Below the pieces are notes generated by a model. It worked only from the letters and a program-made list of their open reading frames with translations. It had not been told where the DNA came from and ran no database searches. Source: Mycobacterium sp. 852014-52450_SCH5900713 (GTDB lineage Bacteria > Actinomycetota > Actinomycetes > Mycobacteriales > Mycobacteriaceae). Taken from it: a stretch of 64,000 bases of DNA. The position numbers and the translations under genes were made by a program. This document shows positions 45,061 through 53,821 of the stretch, piece after piece. The stretch lies in NCBI RefSeq assembly GCF_001667075.1, contig NZ_LZIL01000066.1, positions 99,979-163,978 on the forward strand, in the 5' to 3' direction. The first letter of the stretch is position 1. Every line of letters starts with the position of its first letter.

Positions 45061-45918
45061 ATGCGCATTGGAGTTGTGTTCCCGCAAATCGAGCTCGGTG
45101 GAGACCCCGCGGTCGTGCGTGCGTACGGCGAGGGCGTCGAGGGACTCGGATTCACCCACATCCTCGCCTACGACCACGTGGTGGGCGCCGACCCGAACGT
45201 GCACCGCGGCTGGGATGGCCCCTACGACATCGATTCGACATTCCATGAGCCGTTCGTCATGTTCGGCTACCTCGCCGCCATCACCTCCCTGGAACTCGTC
45301 ACCGGGGTCATCATCCTGCCGCAGCGACAGACGGCGCTGGTCGCCAAGCAGGCCGCCGAAGTCGATCTGCTCACCGGCGGCCGATTCCGGCTTGGCGTCG
45401 GATTGGGCTGGAACGCGGTCGAATACGAGGCGCTGGGCGAGAAGTTCACCAATCGCGGCAAGCGCTCCGAGGAGCAGCTCGAACTGATGCGCCGGCTGTG
45501 GACCGAACGATCGGTCACCTTCAACGGGGAGTATCACACCGTGACCGCGGCGGGGCTGGCCCCATTGCCCACCCAACGCCCGATCCCCGTGTGGATCGGC
45601 GCGGCGTCCGACCGCGGGCTGGAACGCGCGGGGCGTCTCGCGGACGGCTGGTTCCCGATGACGGCTCCCGGCCCCGGCCTCGACCACGCGCGGGAACAGG
45701 TGCGGCGCGCCGCCGCGGCCGCCGGCCGCGACGCGGAAAGCCTCGGAATGGAAGGCCGGGTCAGCTGGGCCGGCGACCGCGCAAAGACCGCGGCCGACAT
45801 CGCGGCCTGGCGGGCCGCGGGCGCCACCCACGTGTCGGTCAACACGATGAACGCCGGCCTCGCGACGGTCGATGATCACCTCGCCGTGCTCAAGCGGATC
45901 GCCGGCGACCTGTCGTAG
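45061..45918 (+). CDS. LLM-class F420-dependent oxidoreductase
   Basis: A 285-residue enzyme of the F420-dependent LLM family. MRIGVVFPQIELGGDP opens the first strand, followed by HILAYDHVVGAD, ELVTGVIILPQRQTALVAKQAAEVD, FRLGVGLGWNAVEYEALG and PVWIGAASDRGLERA. Start ATG at 45061. It stands alone; a hairpin lies about 80 bases after the stop. The substrate cannot be inferred. Confidence 0.9.
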   Translation: MRIGVVFPQIELGGDPAVVRAYGEGVEGLGFTHILAYDHVVGADPNVHRGWDGPYDIDSTFHEPFVMFGYLAAITSLELVTGVIILPQRQTALVAKQAAEVDLLTGGRFRLGVGLGWNAVEYEALGEKFTNRGKRSEEQLELMRRLWTERSVTFNGEYHTVTAAGLAPLPTQRPIPVWIGAASDRGLERAGRLADGWFPMTAPGPGLDHAREQVRRAAAAAGRDAESLGMEGRVSWAGDRAKTAADIAAWRAAGATHVSVNTMNAGLATVDDHLAVLKRIAGDLS

Positions 45919-45996
45919 CGGAGCGACACGCTACCGACAACGTCGCTGGCACAAGCTCGTTCGCCGGCACATGTTTCCCCACGGCACTCCCTACGC

Positions 45997-46015
45997 GTCC
46001 TGAGCGTAAGGACGT
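45997..46015. terminator. Hairpin between convergent LLM and SulP genes
   Basis: CGTCCT (45997-46002) pairs with AGGACG (46010-46015), loop of 7. It lies between two convergent stop codons and could serve both strands as a terminator. Confidence 0.5.
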
Positions 46016-46018
46016 GGG

Positions 46019-47584
46019 CTAGCCGGCGTCCGCTTCGACCAAGGTGAGATGGACCGCGTGACGGTTGGCCTTCGACGACTTGCCCACGCGTCCATAGGGT
46101 TCCATCGGTCCGTTATGGACTTTGACCGCTCCCCCGGTAGCGCAGTGCCGGCGCTGCCAGTCGCTGATCGCCTGATGGGCAGCGTGATCGAGGTAGTTGG
46201 CCACCAGGTGGATGGTGACCGTGGTGCGCTCGGGGATCGTTGCGAGCACACCCGTCAGCCGGGGCAGGGCCAGGAAGGTGCACGCCCCTTCGATGAACAC
46301 ATGCCATTCGTCGCCCACGGGCTTCGCCTCCACCCTGGCCCGAACCACCCGCCACCCGGTCACGATGACCGCGACGGCCAGCCCGATCATGACGCCATGC
46401 AACAGGTTCAGGAAGACGACGCCGACAATCGTCACCAGATAGACGATGAGGTCGCCGTTGCGCGAGGCGGTCTCGATGTGTGCGGGCTTCAGCAGCTCGA
46501 TCCCGATGACGATGAGTAAGCCGGCGAGCGCCGCGCTGGGGATCTGTTCGACCAATCCCGCGAAGGGGACGGCGAACAACAGAATCCAGACCCCGTGCAT
46601 GATCGTCGAGGCGCGGGTCTTCGCACCCGCGTTGACATTAGCCGCGCTGCGCACGATCACACCGGCGATGGGAAGCCCACCGATTGCGCCGGACACCATG
46701 TTCGCCGCGCCCTGCCCGATCAACTCCCGGTTGAAGTCGGTGCGCGGGCCGGTGTGCATGCGGTCGATCGAGACCGCCGTCAGCAGGCTTTGGACGCTGG
46801 TGATCAGCGTGACCGTGATCACCGCGACCACGACGGCGCCCCAGTTCCCGTCCGGAAGCTGCGGCAGTTGCAGCGCCTCCAGCACCGAGCCCTCCAACCT
46901 GATGCGGGATACGTTGAACGGCAACACGACCGAGATAGCCGTAACGACGACGATGGCGACCAGTGGGCCAGGGACCTTGGCCAACCGGGCCGGTGCCCAG
47001 CGCCAGGCAATCAGAATGGCGATGACGAGTAGGCCCAGCACGAGGCCCGGTCGGTGCGCGCCGACGATCTGTGCGGGGAGCCCGATGACATTTGTCCAGG
47101 CCGAGCTCTGCGATTCACCCCCGAGCAATACGTGCACCTGTTGCAGGGCGATGGTGATTCCGATCCCGGCCAGCATGGCGTGCACGACAACCGGTGAGAT
47201 CGCCAAGGCGGCGCGCGCAATCCGGCTGATCCCCAGCATGACTTGCAGTGCTCCCGCGACGACGGTGATCAAACAGGTTACCGCCCAGCCGAACTGGGAA
47301 ACCAGGTCGGCGACAACGACCGTGAGCCCGGCGGCCGGACCGCTGACCTGCAACGGCGATCCGCCGACACACCCGGCGACGATCCCGCCGACGATCGCCG
47401 CTATCAAGCCGGACAGCACTGGAGCGTCCGAGGCGATCGCGATCCCGAGTGACAACGGAAGCGCCACCAGGAAAACCACTAACGAGGCCGGCAAGTCGTA
47501 TTGCATGGCCGCGCGCCACCGGTCAACTGAATTCGGTTGACCCTGCTGGAAGTCTTGGTGACCTTGCCGCCCGGCGTGTTGCAT
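46019..47584 (-). CDS. SulP-family anion transporter (sulfate/bicarbonate)
   Basis: A 521-residue SLC26/SulP transporter with about 12-14 hydrophobic helices and a C-terminal STAS-like domain (ACTFLALPRLTGVLATIPERTTVTIHLVANYLDHAA). The early helix segments VALPLSLGIAIASDAPVLSGLIAA and GSPLQVSGPAAGLTVVV are the SulP signature. The ATG at 47584 gives a polar N-terminus; Met27 is an alternative. No carbonic anhydrase is fused, unlike Rv3273. Anion specificity is unknown. Confidence 0.9.
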   Translation of the reverse strand: MQHAGRQGHQDFQQGQPNSVDRWRAAMQYDLPASLVVFLVALPLSLGIAIASDAPVLSGLIAAIVGGIVAGCVGGSPLQVSGPAAGLTVVVADLVSQFGWAVTCLITVVAGALQVMLGISRIARAALAISPVVVHAMLAGIGITIALQQVHVLLGGESQSSAWTNVIGLPAQIVGAHRPGLVLGLLVIAILIAWRWAPARLAKVPGPLVAIVVVTAISVVLPFNVSRIRLEGSVLEALQLPQLPDGNWGAVVVAVITVTLITSVQSLLTAVSIDRMHTGPRTDFNRELIGQGAANMVSGAIGGLPIAGVIVRSAANVNAGAKTRASTIMHGVWILLFAVPFAGLVEQIPSAALAGLLIVIGIELLKPAHIETASRNGDLIVYLVTIVGVVFLNLLHGVMIGLAVAVIVTGWRVVRARVEAKPVGDEWHVFIEGACTFLALPRLTGVLATIPERTTVTIHLVANYLDHAAHQAISDWQRRHCATGGAVKVHNGPMEPYGRVGKSSKANRHAVHLTLVEADAG

Positions 47585-47673
47585 CGGCCCTCCCTGGAAA
47601 TGTGCATGAGGAAGCGCGCCGGATATCAGCCCGTGATGCGCCCGGATAGTGCGATGTGAAGCCCTGTGGCACT

Positions 47674-47690
47674 GGCGATTTCCAATCGCC
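47674..47690. terminator. Hairpin after the second Ddn-like gene
   Basis: GGCGATT (47674-47680) pairs with AATCGCC (47684-47690), loop of 3. It is in the 281-base gap between the minus-strand Ddn-like gene and the SulP gene, about 180 bases after the former's stop. Nothing else is recognised in this gap. Confidence 0.4.
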
Positions 47691-47865
47691 GGAGAACGTC
47701 GTTGTTCTGCTAAGCGCGCCTGGCCTATGCATATCGAAGGTATGGTGCAGCCAAGCGGGTCGCAACCTGACGGGCCGCGCGCATATCGAATGCAAATCTT
47801 TTGCTGCCGGTCGCTGTCGAGTGGCCGACGGCGCTATTCACCGAAATAGGTTGACGCGCGGTGCA

Positions 47866-48288
47866 TTACTCCAGCACGAAGACCGGTATCTGCCTAGTTG
47901 TCTTGGTCTGGTATTCGGCATAGGGCGGATAAGCTTCGATGGCTAGCTGCCACCATTGCTCTCGCTCCGACCCGTCGAGTTCGCGTGCCCTCAGCGCGAC
48001 GACCCTCTCGCCATCCTGCAGCGTGACCTCGGGATTGGCTTTCAGATTGAAATACCACGACGGATGCGCGGGGGCGCCGCCTTTCGACGCGACCATGGCG
48101 TAACGCCCGTTGCTTTCGACGCGCATCATCGGCACGTAACGCTTCTTGCCGGACTTCGCCCCGGTGACCGTCACCAGAACGACGGGCCGATCGAGAATCT
48201 CGACACCGTCGGTCGTGCCCTGTTTCAGGATTTGCTCGGTCTGCTCGCGTACCCAGTCCCTCGGGCTCAGTTCGATGTCGTCAGGCAT
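47866..48288 (-). CDS. Nitroreductase/deazaflavin (F420)-dependent oxidoreductase, Ddn family
   Basis: A 140-residue split-barrel protein of the Ddn family. VLVTVTGAKSGKKRYVPMM (about residues 37-55) is the F420 phosphate-binding signature, and GAPAHPSWYFNLKANPEVTLQ with the late EYQTKTTRQIPVFVLE segment are typical of Ddn homologues. ATG at 48288 gives MPDDIELSPRDW. It reduces quinones or nitro compounds in the family; physiological role here unknown. Confidence 0.92.
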   Translation of the reverse strand: MPDDIELSPRDWVREQTEQILKQGTTDGVEILDRPVVLVTVTGAKSGKKRYVPMMRVESNGRYAMVASKGGAPAHPSWYFNLKANPEVTLQDGERVVALRARELDGSEREQWWQLAIEAYPPYAEYQTKTTRQIPVFVLE

Positions 48289-48420
48289 ACCTGATCTCAA
48301 CACGTCGTCGCGCCGTCGTCATCCCCGTGCGCATCGCCGAACGGCCCGTCCGGGCGTGCAAGCGTAGAGTGGGGCCTCAACGCTTAAGTGAGCTAACTAA
48401 TAGCGGAGAGGAGCCGGGTA

Positions 48421-49320
48421 GTGGCCCGCACCGAGAACGACACGTGGGATCTGGCCTCCAGCGTCGGAGCGACCGCGACGGCGGTCGCCGCGCAACGGGC
48501 GATCGCCTCCCAAGGGCCGGACCCCTTGCTGAACGACCCCTTCGCGGATCCGCTCGTTCGCGCCGTGGGCAGCGACGTCTTCGTCAAGCTCATCGATCAC
48601 GAGGTCGACCGATCCGACGATCCCCTGCTGAATCGCCAGGCCGTGAACGAGCAGATTACGGTGCGCACCCGCTACTTCGACGACTTCTTCACGCAGGCAA
48701 CCGAATCCGGTATTCGTCAGGCGGTGATCCTGGCGTCCGGGCTGGACACCCGGGCCTACCGGCTGGCCTGGCCGGCCGGCACGGTGGTCTACGAGATCGA
48801 CCAACCCGAGGTCATCGAGTTCAAGACGCGAGTACTGGCCGAGCTGGGCGCCGAACCTACCGCCGAGCGCCGCACGGTGGCGATCGACCTGCGCGAGGAC
48901 TGGCCGGCCGCGCTGGTCGAGGCCGGGTTCGAGGCGAACGCACCGACGGCCTGGAGGGCCGAAGGCCTGCTCGTCTACCTTCCGCCCGAGGCGCAGGACC
49001 GCTTGTTCGACCACATCGTCGGCTTGTCGGCGGCGGGCAGCCGGATCGCCACCGAACACATGGATCTGCGCAACATCCCGCCGGACTGGGCGAAGAAGCT
49101 GACCGAACGGTCGCAGCGTCTCGGTTCCAAGATCAACCTGGCCGAACTTTTCTACACCGGCGACCGCAACACCGCAGCCGAATACCTGGCCGGGCATGGC
49201 TGGCAAGTCGACATCCGGACGACCGACCGGGCCTTTGCCGCCCACGGCTTCGAAGTACCGAATGACGAGCTCGCTTCGTTCGGCGAAGACTCCGGTTACC
49301 TGACGGCGACCCTGGGGTAA
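48421..49320 (+). CDS. SAM-dependent methyltransferase (LCMT-like, TIGR00027 type)
   Basis: A 299-residue member of the expanded mycobacterial family of putative O-methyltransferases. It has the typical start (ARTENDTWDLASSVGATATAVAAQRA), the R-T-R-YFDDFF segment, the SAM motif ILASGLDTRAYRLAWP (about 100-115) and VYEIDQPEVIEFK. GTG start at 48421 with GGAGAGGAG upstream. Polyketide or lipid methylation has been proposed for the family; substrate unknown. Confidence 0.92.
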   Translation: MARTENDTWDLASSVGATATAVAAQRAIASQGPDPLLNDPFADPLVRAVGSDVFVKLIDHEVDRSDDPLLNRQAVNEQITVRTRYFDDFFTQATESGIRQAVILASGLDTRAYRLAWPAGTVVYEIDQPEVIEFKTRVLAELGAEPTAERRTVAIDLREDWPAALVEAGFEANAPTAWRAEGLLVYLPPEAQDRLFDHIVGLSAAGSRIATEHMDLRNIPPDWAKKLTERSQRLGSKINLAELFYTGDRNTAAEYLAGHGWQVDIRTTDRAFAAHGFEVPNDELASFGEDSGYLTATLG

Positions 49321-49346
49321 GTGCGACTTCCCATGCATCAGCCCCG

Positions 49347-49375
49347 TTGACATATATCAGCCTGGTTGATATACA
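49347..49375 (+). promoter_or_regulatory. SigA-type promoter for a leaderless methyltransferase transcript, with an internal inverted repeat
   Basis: TTGACA (49347-49352), 17 bases, TATACA (49370-49375). The ATG at 49382 falls where transcription should begin. An inverted repeat TATATCA (49353-49359)/TGATATA (49367-49373) fills the spacer and overlaps the -10, so a repressor could bind there. Confidence 0.6.
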
Positions 49376-49381
49376 TGTGGC

Positions 49382-50071
49382 ATGTCTCAGCCGACTCAAG
49401 ATATGTTCGAATCCGCCTACCGGGGCGAAGCCCCCGAGATGGGTGAAGGCAATCGGCCGCCATGGAGCATCGGCGAGCCGCAACCGGAGATTGCGGCCCT
49501 CATCGAGGCCGGGAAGTTCCATGGCGACGTGCTCGATGCGGGTTGCGGGGAGGCGGCGGTGTCGTTGTTCCTCGCCGAGCGCGGCTTCACGACGGTGGGC
49601 CTGGACCAGTCGCCCACCGCCATCAAACTGGCGCGCGAGAAGGCCGCCAGGCGGGGTCTGGCCAATGCCACGTTCGACGTCGCCGACATCAGTGCGTTCG
49701 GCGGTTACGACGGCCGCTTCGGCACGATCGTCGACAGCACCCTTTTTCACTCAATGCCCGTCGAGTTGCGCGAGGGCTATCAGCAGTCCATCGTGCGTGC
49801 CGCGGCGCCGGGTGCCTCCTACTTCGTGCTGGTCTTCGACCGCGCGGGCATGCCGGCCGACGGCCCGGTCAACGCGGTCACCGAGGACGAGCTTCGGGAC
49901 GTGGTCTCCAAGTACTGGGTGGTCGACGACATCCGGCCGGCGCGGATTCACGCCAACGTGCCCGACAGCTTCCTGCAAGGTTTCGACGCCTTCGCCGGCG
50001 CAAACATCCGCGACGAGGGCAACGGCCGCAAGTCGATGGGGGCCTGGCTGCTGTCCGCGCATCTCGGTTAG
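49382..50071 (+). CDS. Class I SAM-dependent methyltransferase (TPMT-like)
   Basis: A 229-residue methyltransferase with SAM motif VLDAGCGEAAVSLFLAERG (about 50-68), an acidic end of the second strand (GLDQS) and DVADISAFGGYDGRFGTIVDSTLFHSMP (motifs II-IV). Opening EPQPEIAALIEAGKF resembles small-molecule methyltransferases such as TPMT/Rv3699-like proteins. It appears to be leaderless with its own strong promoter. Substrate unknown. Confidence 0.88.
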   Translation: MSQPTQDMFESAYRGEAPEMGEGNRPPWSIGEPQPEIAALIEAGKFHGDVLDAGCGEAAVSLFLAERGFTTVGLDQSPTAIKLAREKAARRGLANATFDVADISAFGGYDGRFGTIVDSTLFHSMPVELREGYQQSIVRAAAPGASYFVLVFDRAGMPADGPVNAVTEDELRDVVSKYWVVDDIRPARIHANVPDSFLQGFDAFAGANIRDEGNGRKSMGAWLLSAHLG

Positions 50072-50157
50072 CCGACGCGGACGGCCGGGCAGGTTTCGAG
50101 CCGTGGGATTCGGGAGATCCTGACTGGAGCAGCGCAGACGGTCAGAGGAGATCCCAC

Positions 50158-50325
50158 GTGGACCAGCAAGTCAATTTCGACCCGCCACCCGCCCCCGAGG
50201 ACGCTCGGCAGGCGACCGAGGAACAGCGCAAGTTGCAGGAGCAATTGGAGCACCCGAACGACGACCCGGACGCACCGGGATTACACCAGTCCCGACGCGA
50301 CCTTCCCGACGAGAGCACGCGCTAA
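50158..50325 (+). CDS. Small polar protein, 55 residues
   Basis: GTG start at 50158 with CAGAGGAG nine bases upstream; 55 residues, very polar and Pro/Gln/Glu-rich (QQVNFDPPPAPEDARQ; a Glu/Gln/Lys helix; then DDPDAPGLHQSRRDLPDES). No domain is recognised. The good ribosome site and codon use support a real gene. It follows the methyltransferase by 86 bases. Confidence 0.65.
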   Translation: MDQQVNFDPPPAPEDARQATEEQRKLQEQLEHPNDDPDAPGLHQSRRDLPDESTR

Positions 50326-50409
50326 GTGGGTTGCTAGCGGACGGGGTGTCGCGCCGGCGCGATCATCGTCATCTGTTCTCCGGAGAAGGTTCGCGGATTA
50401 CGCAGGCGG

Positions 50410-50781
50410 TCAGGCATTTTGATGATGACTCCCGACTCCGGTGTGCCGTCGGTCGCGAGCGAGCGCCATCGCGGCCAGCCATGTCAACGTGAGGCCGCCG
50501 AGGGCTGCCGTGGGGATTGCCCACGCGCGCCGGATCATCAGCGCGTCATCACATCGTGCGACGTAATTAGTGCCCGGGGCACCGGTTGATGAGGCCACAT
50601 GATCTGGCCCGTTGACGGCACCCGAAGCTTGGGTCAAGTCAGTGGTGAATCCGCTGCCGCACTTCACTTGCCAGCCGTACTGGTCGTACGCGTCGATGAA
50701 GACCGGGAAGCGCAGCGCGAAAAGTCCGGCGGTCAGGGCCACTACGGCCACCGAGAAGATCAGGTGCGCGCGTGTGGTCAT
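50410..50781 (-). CDS. Small membrane protein with two helices
   Basis: A 123-residue protein: an N-terminal membrane helix (about 5-24), an extracytoplasmic loop of about 65 residues with two Cys (KCGSGF, ARCDD) likely to form a disulphide, and a second helix (about 88-108). The family is not recognised. It lies 8 bases after another small membrane gene on the same strand, so the two form an operon. Confidence 0.7.
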   Translation of the reverse strand: MTTRAHLIFSVAVVALTAGLFALRFPVFIDAYDQYGWQVKCGSGFTTDLTQASGAVNGPDHVASSTGAPGTNYVARCDDALMIRRAWAIPTAALGGLTLTWLAAMALARDRRHTGVGSHHQNA

Positions 50782-50789
50782 GTCGGCCC

Positions 50790-51014
50790 CTACGTCATGC
50801 AGACGTTGGCAAACAGCAGCACGGGCCAGGACACGATCGAGCCGAGAAAGGACACCACTAAATCGAGTCCGTGCATATCACGTAGATGGCTCGTATGGGT
50901 GGACGACCAGATCACCCCGACGATCAGATACGGCGTGCCCAGCAGGACGGCCAGGCCCAGGAGCTCAGCGATCGTCAACTGGTAGTCCAGTAGTTGGCGG
51001 AGCCTGTGGAGCAT
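50790..51014 (-). CDS. Small membrane protein, 74 residues
   Basis: A 74-residue protein with two hydrophobic helices (about 15-36 and 50-70) joined by a short polar loop with His and Arg. Unrecognised family. First gene of the two-gene membrane operon. Confidence 0.65.
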   Translation of the reverse strand: MLHRLRQLLDYQLTIAELLGLAVLLGTPYLIVGVIWSSTHTSHLRDMHGLDLVVSFLGSIVSWPVLLFANVCMT

Positions 51015-51279
51015 CGGCGTGCCTTTCGCGCGGGGACCTCTCCCGGGCGCGTCGGCGCAAGAGCACGGTCGGAGACCCCGTGGCGCCCGGTACGGATGGC
51101 GACTATGTTAATCGCGATTCGAGATATCGGGTAGCGCCCGTTGCCATGAAGCCATTCATTCGGCCGAGTGGTTTTCCTGAGCAGCACGGCGTTAGGGATC
51201 GCCGCACGTGTCGTCGCGCTCGAGTGACGCCAGGACAAGTGCAGCACCATTCCGACCTGAAGCCGGCTTGCGTCCTCCC

Positions 51280-52542
51280 TCAGCCGCGTTGCGTCCCGCC
51301 CCTCCCCGCCTTGCGGGGAGCCGTGTCCGATTTGCCGAGCAAGGTGATTTCCATCAGTCGGCGCACCGTCATGCGTGCGGGCTGGCTCGTGCCGGGCATG
51401 ACGAGCTGACCGATGTCGACGGCGAGTGCGAGCGCAGCGTGTACGGCGTATCGAGCGCGGCCGAGGGTTAGTTCGGGTCGCGCCGCTACGGCCAGCCGCG
51501 CCCAGGATTCGACGGTGGAGCGATTGATGTTGTAGAGGAGTACCGCGTCCGTATCGGGCAGATTGTTGCGCTCCGTGTAGTAAACGCGGGCCAGTTCGGG
51601 GTTGGCGAACGAACGCGTGACGAAGGCGTCGATTAGCTGCGCGAGCGAGTGCTCCGGATCACCGCCGGCGGCCAAAATAGTGGACAGGTCACCGGAGACT
51701 TGGTCGGCGCCGCGCCGGTATGCGACTGCCAGTATCGCGGCCTTACTCGGAAAGTACTGATAGATGCTCGCCACCGGTATGCCGACAGCCGTGGCGATGT
51801 CCTCCATACCGGTTTCGCGGAACCCCCGCTCGTTGAACAACCGGATCGATTCATGCAACAGCAATTCGTAGCTGCCCACCGCGCTCGTAATCGCGGCTGC
51901 CCGTCGGGATTCCGACTCGCTCGCCGGCGGCACCGGCACGTCGGCCCTCAACACGGCGGCCGCGATGTCGGCCAACGTCGCCCGGACCTCTCCGTCGCCC
52001 AGCCGGGAACGGTGGTCGGTGATGCTGCCGATGACACTCAACGCCGCCACCGAGAGCACCCAACGCTGCCGTGATTGCAGTTTGGGCCGGAGTCTGATCA
52101 ACGGCCGCTGCAGACGCCGGTTGACCAGCTTGACCTGCTCGGACAGGACTCTCTGGTCTTCGCCCTGCAGATAGCGGCCTTCCCACCGGTAAAGTCCCCC
52201 CGTTGTGCGGTTGACAATCGCGGTATCGATCAGCGAACCGATCAGTGCACGTAGCGTCTCCTCGGGATCGGCATCATCGGGCAGGTGATCGGCAAACTCC
52301 GTGGCGTCCACCAGCCGCTGCCCGAGTGCCAGGACCGCGGAGCGGAACAGGTCATATTTGCCGTGCGAATGCCGGTACAGCGCCGCCGCCGAGACCCCGA
52401 CCCGCGCCGCAATGTTTTCCATGCTGACCGCGTGGTAGCCGAGCTCGCTGAATGCATCCGAAGCCGCCCGGGCGATCTGTGCCTTGCGATCTTTGGGGCG
52501 CCGCTTTACCGGCTTTGCGGAGGAACGGCTGGCCGGCGTCAT
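51280..52542 (-). CDS. Tandem-domain TetR regulator (Mce3R-like architecture)
   Basis: A 420-residue regulator with two complete TetR units. The first HTH is near residues 20-60 (SDAFSELGYHAVSMENIAARVGVSAAALYRHSHGKYDLF written in pieces as the standard TetR pattern), the second near 240-280 (ESIRLFNERGFRETG, GIPVASIYQYFPSKAAIL). Two-repeat TetR proteins are rare; Mce3R (Rv1963c, 406 residues) is the known mycobacterial example and represses a mce operon and lipid genes. ATG at 52542. Target genes are not evident nearby. Confidence 0.88.
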   Translation of the reverse strand: MTPASRSSAKPVKRRPKDRKAQIARAASDAFSELGYHAVSMENIAARVGVSAAALYRHSHGKYDLFRSAVLALGQRLVDATEFADHLPDDADPEETLRALIGSLIDTAIVNRTTGGLYRWEGRYLQGEDQRVLSEQVKLVNRRLQRPLIRLRPKLQSRQRWVLSVAALSVIGSITDHRSRLGDGEVRATLADIAAAVLRADVPVPPASESESRRAAAITSAVGSYELLLHESIRLFNERGFRETGMEDIATAVGIPVASIYQYFPSKAAILAVAYRRGADQVSGDLSTILAAGGDPEHSLAQLIDAFVTRSFANPELARVYYTERNNLPDTDAVLLYNINRSTVESWARLAVAARPELTLGRARYAVHAALALAVDIGQLVMPGTSQPARMTVRRLMEITLLGKSDTAPRKAGRGGTQRG

Positions 52543-52693
52543 AGAGATCACGGTAGCCGCAGTATGCGGGGCCGGGCGGACGCGTGGCTGACCAATTCGC
52601 GGACACGACCGCCACATCGCCGAGAATCCGGCTCGCCGCCGTCCTCCGGTCGGCCGAATGGCTTGGCATCGTGGCAAATCCGAAGCCCGATTG

Positions 52694-53674
52694 CTACCTT
52701 TGCGTCGTCGACGGCGACCCGCACGACGCATGAATCCGCTGGCCAACCGGGGACACCTCCCGCGTCCCGATGGATTCCACACTCTCCTTCGTGCGATGCG
52801 GCTTCGATGCCCTGCTGTTGAGCCAGCAGGCGAAGCCGCCCAGGACCAGGCCGACCGCGACACCGGCGTCCGGGCGCTGGCCGAGCATGAGCCACGACAG
52901 CACCCCGGCGACCGCGGGAATGACGGCGAACAGCATTGCCACCGCTGCCGCGCCGTGAGTATTGATGGCGCGGACGTAGAGGCTCACCGCCAGCGTCGCG
53001 TTCAACAACACCATGCCGGCGACCGCGAACACGGCCTGCCGGCCGTCGTGCACGGTGAAGGGCGTGAGCATTGCGAGCCCCGCGGCGGGAATCAGCCCGA
53101 CCGCGTTCTGCAGTGCGCTCATCGTGCGAAAGTCGACACCGGCACAGAACCGTTGCTGGTAGACGCCGCCAGCCGAAAGCCCAAGCAACCCAACCCCAAG
53201 CAGCACGATGACCGGGTCGACCCCGTGGGTGGCCGCCAGCCTTCGCGCGCACGCGGCCAACACCGCGACGACACCGAAGCCGAGCGCGGCGATCCGGTGC
53301 GGACCCAGCGGCTCGCGCAGGAACACGGCGGCCAGGATCGCCGTGGCGACGGGGTTCATCGCGATCACCACCGCACACAGCACGGCCGGCGACCCGAGCT
53401 GGACGGCCTCGTAGAGGCAGCAGAACTGCACAGCTTGAATGAGCAGGCCGACCACCGCGACGTGGCCGAGCTGCGCTCCTCGCGGCCAGGGCGCCTTGGC
53501 CAGTACGGCCCATACCGCCAGAATCGTTGCGGCCAAACCGAATCGCAGCACCAACGCGGGCATGGGCGCCATGGCGGTCACGGCCAGCACGCCGATGGGA
53601 TAGCCGAGCGCGTAGAAGAACGTTACCGCCGACGCGGTGGTCAGCGGCATCCGTGGCAGGTCCATGCGACCCAT
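52694..53674 (-). CDS. EamA/DMT-superfamily transporter
   Basis: A 326-residue protein with about ten hydrophobic helices in two EamA repeats (first from FFYALGYPIGVLAVTA; second ending in AAAVAMLFAVIPAVAGVLSWLMLGQ). These exporters move amino acids, nucleosides or other metabolites. A polar C-terminal tail of about 40 residues is unusual and may be unstructured. It is divergent from a LysR gene, a standard arrangement in which LysR controls the exporter. Confidence 0.88.
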   Translation of the reverse strand: MGRMDLPRMPLTTASAVTFFYALGYPIGVLAVTAMAPMPALVLRFGLAATILAVWAVLAKAPWPRGAQLGHVAVVGLLIQAVQFCCLYEAVQLGSPAVLCAVVIAMNPVATAILAAVFLREPLGPHRIAALGFGVVAVLAACARRLAATHGVDPVIVLLGVGLLGLSAGGVYQQRFCAGVDFRTMSALQNAVGLIPAAGLAMLTPFTVHDGRQAVFAVAGMVLLNATLAVSLYVRAINTHGAAAVAMLFAVIPAVAGVLSWLMLGQRPDAGVAVGLVLGGFACWLNSRASKPHRTKESVESIGTREVSPVGQRIHASCGSPSTTQR

Positions 53675-53713
53675 GCTGGCCCAGGCCGACCCCCGCGGTC
53701 CAACGATTATTGC

Positions 53714-53729
53714 TGATCGCGATTGATCA
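53714..53729. promoter_or_regulatory. LysR-type binding site candidate
   Basis: TGATC (53714-53718) and GATCA (53725-53729) make a 16-base interrupted palindrome containing the LysR T-N11-A pattern, in the divergent eamA-lysR promoter. A second perfect palindrome, ATCAATTGAT, lies at 53782-53791. Confidence 0.4.
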
Positions 53730-53821
53730 CGTTGTCTTATCGGTGTGCGAGTTCTGTTATCGAAATACGTATGAGGGCCGTATCAATTGATCGAGATTGC
53801 TAATCGGACTATGGTGCGCCT

